Assembly (NCBI GenBank): GCA_038210495.1
Contig: JBBQWR010000004.1
Location: 1 to 64,000 of the forward strand
Source: JBBQWR01 sp038210495
GTDB lineage: Bacteria > Planctomycetota > Planctomycetia > Pirellulales > DATAWG01
DNA: 64,000 nucleotides
Direction: 5' to 3'
Shown: positions 34,842 to 42,231 of the stretch, piece by piece
How positions within the stretch are numbered: the first letter of the stretch is position 1
Layout of the letters: each line of letters opens with the position of its first letter
Position numbers and translations under genes: made by a program
Notes under the pieces: generated by a model
What the model was told of the DNA's origin: nothing
The model's database searches: none
The model's input: the letters and a program-made list of their open reading frames with translations, nothing else

Positions 34842-35821
34842 CGCAATTCCTCGCGAGGATTGCGTTTGTACTCAGCCGTTGACGCTTTGATGGCTTCGAT
34901 CGTCGGGTCGTCGAGCTTTTCTGGGAGTACAATTTGAATATCCGCGAGCAGGTCTCCCTTTTTGCCGTCGGCCGTCTCGACTCCGTGACCTTTGATGCGT
35001 AGTTTTTTCCCGCTGGAAGTCATTGGCGGAACGCGGAGGGAAATCGTGCCCTTGGGGGTCGGCACGTCGACCTTGGCGCCGAGCGTGGCCTCGACGAGCG
35101 TCACTGGAACGCGGACTTCGAGGTTATTACCCCGGCGTTGAAAGAATGGATGCGGGGCGACTTTGATTCTGAGGAGCAGGTCGCCCGGAGGTCCGCCTCC
35201 CCGCGAAACGCCTTGACCGCGAAGCCGGATTTTCTTGCCGTCCTCGACACCCGTGGGAATTTTGACGCTGATGGATTCGCCTTGACCGTCTTCTCGCTGG
35301 AGTCGCAGATCGACGTTGCCGCCGTGCACGGACGTTTGAAATGGGATTTCGATCTCTTGCTGAATATCGCCGCCGCTCGGCGCCGGACTGGAGCGGGCCC
35401 GGCCACCGCGCCGACCGCCACTAGCCCTATTGAATTGGCCGAAAATGTCGCCAAATAGGCTTGACGGGTCGCCGCCGCCCGCTGTGGAGCGATTGCCGAA
35501 CAGTTCGCCGAAATCGACTTCTTCATAGCCGGGCGGGCCACCGGTCGGTCCGCGGCCGCCGCGCTGCGGCCTGGGTCCTGCGCCTCCCGCGCCGCTATAA
35601 GCTTCGAACGAGCTGCCATAACGATCGTACATTTCCCGTTTTTTGGGATCGTTAAGCACTTCGAAGGCCGCCTGTACTTTTTGGAATTTCTCCTTGGCGG
35701 TCTTATCGTCCGGATGCAGATCGGGATGATGTTTGCGGGCCAAATCGCGATAGGCCTTTTGGATTTCGTCCGACGAAGCGTCGCGCTTAAGGCCCAGCGT
35801 TTTATAATAATCGTCAGCCAT
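34835..35821 (-). CDS. DnaJ-class co-chaperone, zinc-finger-free (CbpA-like)
   Basis: The J domain (residues 1-70) has the HPD motif in ARKHHPDLHPDD. A Gly/Phe/Arg-rich region (about 75-150) follows, then the carboxyl substrate-binding domains with VKIPTGVEDGKKIRLRGQG, LLLRIKVAPHPFF and LLADIQIVLPEKL. The cysteine-rich zinc domain of DnaJ is absent, as in CbpA. It stimulates DnaK ATPase and delivers substrates in the cytoplasm. It is the first gene of an operon with a small membrane protein, rnpA and yidD. The gap 35822-36075 shows no gene. Confidence 0.9.
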   Translation of the reverse strand: MADDYYKTLGLKRDASSDEIQKAYRDLARKHHPDLHPDDKTAKEKFQKVQAAFEVLNDPKKREMYDRYGSSFEAYSGAGGAGPRPQRGGRGPTGGPPGYEEVDFGELFGNRSTAGGGDPSSLFGDIFGQFNRASGGRRGGRARSSPAPSGGDIQQEIEIPFQTSVHGGNVDLRLQREDGQGESISVKIPTGVEDGKKIRLRGQGVSRGGGPPGDLLLRIKVAPHPFFQRRGNNLEVRVPVTLVEATLGAKVDVPTPKGTISLRVPPMTSSGKKLRIKGHGVETADGKKGDLLADIQIVLPEKLDDPTIEAIKASTAEYKRNPREELRW

Positions 35822-36075
35822 GCCATCCGGCCGTGGTTAGAGGTCAATCACTTGTGCGCGTACCTAGCCGCAGCATCCTGCTGCGCCGACTGTTCCTAAA
35901 TCGAATCTCATAAGTCTCCAGGGTCATTTTAGGTTCACTTGCCGCCGACCAGCAAGCGCATCTAAATTCGCAGTCCTTCGAACGCCATTCGAGCATCGGC
36001 CCCACTTGCATCGGTTCTCGGCAATGTCGATAGTGTCATTCGATTTTGAGTTCGTCCGTGCAAGTGGGAATATCG

Positions 36076-37017
36076 ATGCTTAACGAGCGGGCCGCCGAAA
36101 TTTGCCGTCGCATGATCGCCGACGCGAAGCGATTGCGAATCGGCGTGCATACCTCGATGACTCACGCGACGATCATCGATTGTGGAATTAAGTCCGAAGG
36201 AGGCTTGGAGGCAGGCCGGCTGCTCGCCGAGATCTGCTTGGCCGGAATGGGTGAAGTACGGATTACCACTGGCGATCCGGCAGTATGGCCGGGGCCGGCG
36301 ATAACGGTAGGCACGGACGCTCCGGTGGCGGCTTGCATGGCGTCGCAGTACGCCGGCTGGAAAGTACAGTCCGGCGAGTTCTTCGCGATGGGCTCCGGGC
36401 CGATGCGGGCGGCCATCGGCAAGGAAGCGATTTACGGCAAGATCGGCCATCGCGAGCAGCCCGAGTGGGCGGTCGGCGTGCTCGAAACTCGAAAGCTACC
36501 GCCGGACGATGCCGTCAATAAATTGGCCGAGGAGTGCGGCTTGTCGCCCGACCGGCTGACGCTGCTCGTGGCGCCCACGGCCAGTCAAGCGGGGACGGTG
36601 CAGATCGCCGCGCGATCGGTCGAGACGGCGCTGCATAAACTGCTGGAGTTGGGATTTGAAATCAATCGCGTGCAGAGCGGGTTCGGCACGGCCCCGCTGC
36701 CACCAGTTGCCGGCGACGATCTGGCGGCGATCGGCCGCACGAACGACGCGATTTTGTATGGCGCCGAAGTGACTCTGTGGGTCCGCGGCGACGACGACAG
36801 TCTGCGAACCGTCGGTCCGCGCATACCGGCCAGCACTTCACCCGACTTTGGCGTCCCGTTCATCGAAATCTTTCGCCGCTACGACGGCGACTTTTACAAA
36901 ATCGACCCGCTGCTATTCAGCCCGGCCGCGATTACGCTCGTGAACCTCGACTCAGGCCGGACATTTCGATACGGGCAAATTTGTCCCGGCGTGATTCAGC
37001 GTTCGTTCGCCGAATAA
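36076..37017 (+). CDS. mch: Methenyltetrahydromethanopterin cyclohydrolase
   Basis: Mch converts methenyl- to formyl-tetrahydromethanopterin in the C1 pathway used by methylotrophs, archaea and planctomycetes. Family stretches seen are MTHATIIDCGI, GLEAGRLLAEICLAGMGEV, VAACMASQYAGWKV, FFAMGSGPMRA, LLVAPTASQAGTVQIAARSVETALHKL and SGFGTAPLPPV. Length is 313 residues from ATG 36076; GTG 36058 and TTG 36046 are in-frame alternatives. The next gene, 39 bases on, is a RimK-like ligase, often found among H4MPT genes. The cofactor-biosynthesis genes are not in this window. Confidence 0.93.
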   Translation: MLNERAAEICRRMIADAKRLRIGVHTSMTHATIIDCGIKSEGGLEAGRLLAEICLAGMGEVRITTGDPAVWPGPAITVGTDAPVAACMASQYAGWKVQSGEFFAMGSGPMRAAIGKEAIYGKIGHREQPEWAVGVLETRKLPPDDAVNKLAEECGLSPDRLTLLVAPTASQAGTVQIAARSVETALHKLLELGFEINRVQSGFGTAPLPPVAGDDLAAIGRTNDAILYGAEVTLWVRGDDDSLRTVGPRIPASTSPDFGVPFIEIFRRYDGDFYKIDPLLFSPAAITLVNLDSGRTFRYGQICPGVIQRSFAE

Positions 37018-37056
37018 AGACCCGACTTTCGGCCACAAGATCGCGGCGATATAAAC

Positions 37057-37941
37057 ATGCACCTGGCTTTTCTCGGCGCCGCCGACAGTTGGTACTTGAA
37101 CGACCTGCGAAGGGCTGCGGCTGGGCAGCATGAAATCACGCCCGTCAGCTTTCGGGACCTCTCGTCGACGATCGCCGAGGGCCACGTTTCTGTCTGTGTC
37201 GGAAATATCGACCTATCGCAATTCGACGCCGTGTTGATTCGAGCGATGCCCCCAGGTTCGCTTGAGCAAATCGTTTTCCGGATGGATGCGATCGCGCAGC
37301 TCCAGGCCGCTGGAATTCCCGCGATCAATTCTCCCCGAGCTATTGAAGTCGCGGTCGATAAATATCTCGCCGCGGCGCGGATGTCGGCTGCGGGGCTGCT
37401 CGTTCCCGCGACGATCACATGTCAGACGCCAGAGGCCGCGATGGCCGCGTTCGACAAGCTTGGCGGAGACGTCGTCGTCAAGCCTGTGTTTGGGTCCGAG
37501 GGACGAGGGATAGCAAGACTTTCGGATGAAGCGCTCGCCGAGAGGGCCTTTCGCATGTTGGCCCAATTGGGCGGCGTCCTCTATGTGCAAAAGTTCATTC
37601 CCCATCACGGCTCCGATATCCGGGTGCTTGTGATCGGCGAGAGCCTTTTAGCCATCCGCCGCCGCAACGATCGAGACTGGCGGACAAATGTAAGCCGAGG
37701 CGCGGTCGCGGAACCGATCGAACTGTCCAAAGAAATGGCCGAAGTCGCCCGACGCGCGTCTGCGGCCGTCGGCGCGGAGATCGCCGGCGTCGATCTCCTT
37801 CCGGGCCTCGATGGCCGATTGTACGCGATCGAAGTCAACGCCGTGCCAGGGTGGACCGCGCTCGCCAAAGCTCTCGCTACAGACGTAACGGAGTTGGTGT
37901 TAAGATATGTGCTAGGCCGAGTCGCTCGTCATCGTGGATGA
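37057..37941 (+). CDS. RimK-like ATP-grasp ligase, probably for the H4MPT cofactor
   Basis: The ATP-grasp fold is clear: SPRAIEVAVDKYLAAARMSAAGL, VVVKPVFGSEGRGIARL (ATP-binding loop), LYVQKFIPHHGSDIRVLVIG and the metal-binding GVDLLPGLDGRLYAIEVNAVPGW. RimK-type enzymes add amino acids, usually glutamate, to a carboxylate. Its placement 39 bases after mch suggests it glutamylates tetrahydromethanopterin, as MptN does in archaea, and as ATP-grasp genes in methylotroph C1 clusters are thought to do. The substrate is inferred from context. Length 294 residues. Confidence 0.85.
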   Translation: MHLAFLGAADSWYLNDLRRAAAGQHEITPVSFRDLSSTIAEGHVSVCVGNIDLSQFDAVLIRAMPPGSLEQIVFRMDAIAQLQAAGIPAINSPRAIEVAVDKYLAAARMSAAGLLVPATITCQTPEAAMAAFDKLGGDVVVKPVFGSEGRGIARLSDEALAERAFRMLAQLGGVLYVQKFIPHHGSDIRVLVIGESLLAIRRRNDRDWRTNVSRGAVAEPIELSKEMAEVARRASAAVGAEIAGVDLLPGLDGRLYAIEVNAVPGWTALAKALATDVTELVLRYVLGRVARHRG

Positions 37942-38007
37942 TCGAGCGGGATTATCCTAGCGGCTTCCGGCAAACGATTTCGAGCCTCCTGAGAATCGGA
38001 GGAGTCC

Positions 38008-38262
38008 GTGGATCTAAATTCAATTCGAAGTGCCCTACGCGTCGAGCCGTTTCAGCCGTTCGTGCTGCATTTGGCCGACGGTCGGAAAATTCCGATTAAG
38101 CATCCGGAGTTTGTCGCGATGAATCAACGCATCGTTGTGGTGATTGACGAGGAGATCAACTCGCGCGTTTTCGAACCGCTGCTTATCGTTTCGCTCGAAG
38201 TCTTGCCGGCGCGCGGCAAAGCTGGAAATGGCTCGCACAAAAGGAACCGGCCGGAGGCGTAA
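38008..38262 (+). CDS. Small conserved planctomycete-type protein
   Basis: An 84-residue protein from GTG 38008: LRVEPFQPFVLHLADGRKIP, then IKHPEFVAMNQRIVVVIDEE and a hydrophobic ending EPLLIVSLEVL. I recall many planctomycete genomes carrying multiple copies of proteins with this PF-x-PF-x-(L/V)-x-L-x-(D/S)GR ... HPEFV pattern, annotated as hypothetical. It is small, cytoplasmic and probably folded as a beta-barrel-like unit. Function unknown. It starts about 70 bases after the ligase gene and 18 bases before the next gene, so it may be co-transcribed. Confidence 0.65.
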   Translation: MDLNSIRSALRVEPFQPFVLHLADGRKIPIKHPEFVAMNQRIVVVIDEEINSRVFEPLLIVSLEVLPARGKAGNGSHKRNRPEA

Positions 38263-38280
38263 TCGGCCGAACAACGACCC

Positions 38281-39984
38281 ATGCTCAGGGACGCCAATCC
38301 GCCGGGCACGTCCAGTACCATTCAACCGACCGAAACGGTGAACGTGGCTCGCCGCCTGACTGACTGGGCGCGGCGCACGCCCGGCGCCATAGCGATCGCC
38401 GAGCCGCGAGGTCGCGGGACGGATGGCGAACGGCCGTATCGCCGATTGACATTCCGCGAGTTGGACGAAGACAGCGATCGGATCGCCGACGGCCTCGTCC
38501 GGATTGGCGTGACGCCGGGCTTGCGGCTGGCGATGTTCGTGCCGCATGGCATCGACTTCGTGTCGCTCGTGTTCGCGATGTTTAAGGCCGCGGCCGTGCC
38601 GGTCTTGATCGATCCGGGCATGGGGCTGCGAAGCATGATGGATTGCCTCGACGAAATACATCCCGCTGGATTCATCGCGGTTCCCAAGTTTCACGCGATT
38701 CGCGCGCTGCCCGGCGGCCGATTCTCGCGAACAAAGCTATGCGTCACGGTCGGCCGCCGCTGGTGGTGGCGCGGTCAAACGCTGCCGCGCCTGCGACGAT
38801 TGGGCCAGGCGCCGTTCGAGCCCGTTCCCACGTCGGCCGATGATCCGGCGGCCGTTATTTTTACTTCCGGCAGCACGGGGCCGGCCAAAGGCGTGCTGTA
38901 TCGGCATCGCCAGTTCGATCATCAAGTGACCGAGATTCAATCCTTCTACGGCATCCAGCCGGGCGAGATCGATGTCCCTTGTTTTCCGCTTTTTGGCCTG
39001 TTCAACGCGGCGATGGGGGTGACGACGATCGTTCCCGACATGGACGCCCGGCGGCCCGCCCGGGTTAATCCGAAAAAGCTGATCGATACGATCAACCATT
39101 GGCAAGCCACGCAGAGCTTCGGCTCGCCAGCGGTGTGGAATCGCGTTGGCCAATATTGCGAGCAACACAAAGTCAGACTCACCTCGCTTCGCCGAGTTTT
39201 GTCCGCCGGAGCGCCCGTGCCGCTGCTCGTGGTCAGCCGGATGCAAAACTGGATCAACCCGGCGGGTGAGGTGCATACTCCCTACGGCGCGACTGAGGCG
39301 CTGCCCATCGCGTCGATTGGCGCGAACGAAATTCTCGCGGAAACGAGTCGCAAGACCGACGCGGGAAGCGGTGTTTGCGTCGGCCGCCGATTCCCGGGCA
39401 TTCAGTGGCGGGTCATAAAGATTGTCGATGGCCCGATACGTTCGCTCGCCGATACAGTCGACTTGCCGGTTGGCGAAATCGGTGAGCTGATCGTTTGCGG
39501 CGCGGTCGTCACGGATCAATATGTGACGCGATTGGAAGCCAACGCGCTAGCAAAAATCGCCGCCGGCGACTCGATGTGGCATCGCATGGGAGACGTCGGC
39601 TACTTGGACTCGCAGGAGCGGTTTTGGTTCTGCGGGCGAATGGCCCATCGGGTGCAAACCGCCGGAGGACCGATGTACACGATCCCCTGCGAGGCGATTT
39701 TCAATCGGCATCCGGATGTGTTTCGATCCGCGCTGGTCGGTGTCGGTCCACGTGGCCATCAAACGCCGGTCATCGTGGCTGAGCCGATCGCGGGCAAATT
39801 CCCCCGCCGCGGGCCAGCGCGATCGCGATTCATCAACCAGCTGCGCACGCTCGCGGTAACCAACCCGCTGACCGACGGCATCCGGCACTTTCTCCTACGT
39901 GGGGCGTTGCCGGTCGATCCGCGGCACAATGTCAAAATCGGCCGCGAGAAGCTGGCGATCTGGGCCGCGCGGCGAATTCGGTAG
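38281..39984 (+). CDS. OleC-like AMP-binding enzyme
   Basis: The adenylate-forming fold shows the A3 motif IFTSGSTGPAKGVLYRH, then TPYGATEALP and GDVGYLDSQERFWFCGR. The FTSGSTGPAKGV plus VGRRFPG-x-x-WRVIKI pattern is typical of OleC-like proteins, which in long-chain olefin synthesis make a beta-lactone from a 2-alkyl-3-hydroxy fatty acid using ATP. Length 567 residues. OleA, OleB and OleD are not in the window, so the pathway assignment is open; a general fatty acyl-AMP ligase is the alternative. Its TAG stop lies at the edge of a tandem repeat. Confidence 0.75.
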   Translation: MLRDANPPGTSSTIQPTETVNVARRLTDWARRTPGAIAIAEPRGRGTDGERPYRRLTFRELDEDSDRIADGLVRIGVTPGLRLAMFVPHGIDFVSLVFAMFKAAAVPVLIDPGMGLRSMMDCLDEIHPAGFIAVPKFHAIRALPGGRFSRTKLCVTVGRRWWWRGQTLPRLRRLGQAPFEPVPTSADDPAAVIFTSGSTGPAKGVLYRHRQFDHQVTEIQSFYGIQPGEIDVPCFPLFGLFNAAMGVTTIVPDMDARRPARVNPKKLIDTINHWQATQSFGSPAVWNRVGQYCEQHKVRLTSLRRVLSAGAPVPLLVVSRMQNWINPAGEVHTPYGATEALPIASIGANEILAETSRKTDAGSGVCVGRRFPGIQWRVIKIVDGPIRSLADTVDLPVGEIGELIVCGAVVTDQYVTRLEANALAKIAAGDSMWHRMGDVGYLDSQERFWFCGRMAHRVQTAGGPMYTIPCEAIFNRHPDVFRSALVGVGPRGHQTPVIVAEPIAGKFPRRGPARSRFINQLRTLAVTNPLTDGIRHFLLRGALPVDPRHNVKIGREKLAIWAARRIR

Positions 39985-40134
39985 GTCGGGCGCTCCGTGC
40001 CTGACAGGCGCGACGCTCAAACCCACTCGCATTTGCTTGGCGTTCGTCAGTAGCCACTCCGTGCCTGACTGGCGCGACGCTGGGTCCGTTTGGCGCGTGC
40101 TTGGCGCTCGTCAGGCACAGAGTGCCTGGCCTAC
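39981..40134. repeat. Tandem CTCCGTGCCTGAC repeat filling a convergent gap
   Basis: Two units of about 66 bases (from 39990 and 40056) share CTCCGTGCCTGAC-x-GGCGCGACGCT and CTTGGCG-Y-TCGTCAG. The block begins with TAGGTCGGGC and ends with GCCTGGCCTA, its approximate inverse. Both flanking genes take their TAG stop codons from these ends. A related palindrome follows lysA at 52286-52360. Confidence 0.8.
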
Positions 40135-41483
40135 GAAGTCTGCGGACCAACAGCGTCGATCGCTCGGTTCATCAACTCGCTGAAGCTCTCAAGAGTGCGC
40201 AATCGGTCGGCGACCCGCGGATGGCCGAAGACACGGACGCGCTTCACATAGTCGTCGAATTGCTCCTGCGCCAGCGTTCGCACGACCGGCGAAACGTCTC
40301 CCAGCCGCGAGTAGCGTTGCTCCTTGGGAAAGTAGACATCCACCTTGAATTCGACTTCTCGCTCGACCGGCGGCGCGTCGAACAAGATCTCATGCGGAGC
40401 GATCGGCTCGCCGATCGCCGCGCTGGCGACGCTGGCGAACTCCTCGGCGCAACGCACGAGCCAAGGATAGGGGCGCCGCGTTAGCCGCCCGTACAATTGC
40501 GAGTCCTCGAACAAACTGTACCGGGCCAGCCGCTTATAAAGTCGCCGCCGCGGGCCGAACAGTCCGCTCAGCAATTCCGCGGCCGGCGTTGCGTCGGCCG
40601 TTCGCTCGAGCTGCTGAATCATTTTGGCTTCTCCTAGCAAAAACAACTCGGGCAAATTCAGTCGATCGAGCAAAAGGTAAAACGCTCGCTGGAGCATCGC
40701 GGTCGCCGACCGCACGCCGTGATGCCAATACACCTCGCTGAACATCACGTAGCGGGCGAAGACCATCATCTCCGCCGCCGTCTTGCCTTTGTCGCCAATG
40801 GCCAAGCCATCGCCCGCCTCGTTCAGACAGACGCTGCCCAAGAGCCGCTGCTGGTCGAAATTGCGGCCGTAAGGGACTCCGGCGTGCAGGCTGTCGCGCT
40901 GGAGATAGTCCATCTTGTCGACGTCGATCGGCCCCGAAAGTAGGCTACTGAGAATCTTGTCGCGGCGACCGTGAGGCGGATCGGATAACAGCGCCGCGAC
41001 GTCGTTGGGCTCGATTCGCCAATCGCGCCTCAGGAGATCGCTCAGCTCGCCTCCGTGCAAATAGTCGCGGGCCAATTGCTCGTGCTTGGGAACGCCCGCC
41101 AGACGAATGTCCTCGATCGGATGACAGAACGGCCAATGCCCCAGATCGTGCACGAGCGCCGCGACGATGAATAGTTCCGCGTCCGCAGGACCGATGGCCT
41201 CGACAAAGCGCGGGTCGTGCGAGAGCTGTTGCAGCAGCAGCAGCGCGAGGCGATAAACTCCTAGCGAATGTTCCAATCGCGAGTGAACGGCGCCGGGATA
41301 CACGAGCGACACCAGTCCAAGCTGGCTGATCCAACCCAGGCGGCGATATTCGGCCGTGTCGATGATCCGGCGGACACGCGGCGTGAGCGGCACGTCGAGC
41401 TCGGGCGGTATTCGCACGATCCCGCGCCGCGCATCGAGGCCGGCAATCTCAGGCAAATCGCGGATGCCAGACATGCGGGTCAC
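40131..41483 (-). CDS. HD-domain phosphohydrolase (dNTPase/SAMHD1-like class)
   Basis: The HD metal site is formed by HSRLEHSLGVYRLA, ALVHDLGHWPFCHPIED and the later Asp in IDVDKMDYLQRDSLHAGVPYG, the pattern of SAMHD1-like and YfbR-related enzymes that remove phosphates from nucleotides or related substrates. Length 450 residues, cytoplasmic. The GTG start at 41483 overlaps the stop of the upstream gene (GTGA); ATG 41474 is an alternative. The substrate is not evident. Its stop codon is supplied by the adjacent repeat. Confidence 0.85.
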   Translation of the reverse strand: MTRMSGIRDLPEIAGLDARRGIVRIPPELDVPLTPRVRRIIDTAEYRRLGWISQLGLVSLVYPGAVHSRLEHSLGVYRLALLLLQQLSHDPRFVEAIGPADAELFIVAALVHDLGHWPFCHPIEDIRLAGVPKHEQLARDYLHGGELSDLLRRDWRIEPNDVAALLSDPPHGRRDKILSSLLSGPIDVDKMDYLQRDSLHAGVPYGRNFDQQRLLGSVCLNEAGDGLAIGDKGKTAAEMMVFARYVMFSEVYWHHGVRSATAMLQRAFYLLLDRLNLPELFLLGEAKMIQQLERTADATPAAELLSGLFGPRRRLYKRLARYSLFEDSQLYGRLTRRPYPWLVRCAEEFASVASAAIGEPIAPHEILFDAPPVEREVEFKVDVYFPKEQRYSRLGDVSPVVRTLAQEQFDDYVKRVRVFGHPRVADRLRTLESFSELMNRAIDAVGPQTS

Positions 41484-42031
41484 CTGGCTGTCCGAACGAT
41501 CAGACGATACACGTGCTCCGGGCTGCCTTGATCGTAGGCGTCGATCACGGTAAGAAAAATCGGCCCATCGGCCGGCATATTGAGCGTAAGCTGCGAGTCC
41601 GTGCTGCCGGCAAAGTCATCGTTAACGGCCAGCGTATGCCCCTGCCCGTCGTATGCCGTGAGCAGCGAATCGAGGCACGAACCGCGCCTGCCGGCGAGCA
41701 CTTCGGCCTGTATCTTCTGACCCGCGGCGCCATCGATGCGAAACACGTGCACGAGTTTGGCGCGATCGATTACTCCGTCGTAGGCTCGATCGAGCTCGAT
41801 CGGCAGAGCATCGCGAAACCCGCCGCCTTCGTACGGCTCGGGACCGGAGCCAATGACCAGAGCGGATACCCAATCGTCCTCACGATATCCAGGCTCGACA
41901 CGCCCATTGCGGTAACACTCCTGGCCGCGCATCCAATCGCCACGATCGAATTGAGCAGAACAGCGATCGGTAAGCGACACGTCGATTTCCTCCGTGATCG
42001 AGTAAGGGGCCGCCCGTCGACTCGATTTCAT
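41480..42031 (-). CDS. SWIM-like segment joined to a PPC domain
   Basis: The first part, FDRGDWMRGQECYRNGRVEP, then VSALVIGSGPEPYE, resembles the opening of SWIM zinc-finger proteins (RG-x-x-YY-x-x-GRV ... V-x-GSGPEPYEV), but the CxCx(n)CxH finger is absent. From about residue 75 the sequence becomes a pre-peptidase carboxyl-terminal (PPC) domain: HVFRIDGAAGQKIQAEVLAG, SCLDSLLTAYDGQGHTLAVN, then DSQLTLNMPADGPIFLTV. PPC domains are normally the tail of exported proteins, yet no signal peptide is present. It looks like a fusion of two gene fragments, perhaps by deletion. It overlaps the HD gene start by four bases. Confidence 0.5.
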   Translation of the reverse strand: MKSSRRAAPYSITEEIDVSLTDRCSAQFDRGDWMRGQECYRNGRVEPGYREDDWVSALVIGSGPEPYEGGGFRDALPIELDRAYDGVIDRAKLVHVFRIDGAAGQKIQAEVLAGRRGSCLDSLLTAYDGQGHTLAVNDDFAGSTDSQLTLNMPADGPIFLTVIDAYDQGSPEHVYRLIVRTAR

Positions 42032-42231
42032 CCATATCGAATGATCGACAGCGATTCGGCGAAGAGTCGCAAGCGACGCAGTCAATCGATTCCACGCCAA
42101 CTCGCAATTATGCAAAGTGACGCGGGGCATCGCAACAAGAACTCAGCGCAGTGTCGTCGGATACTCGACGATCAGAGAGTCGTCGCCCGATTGTTGCCTG
42201 GTCGGCGGCGCCTGACGTACGATTAGCTTCG

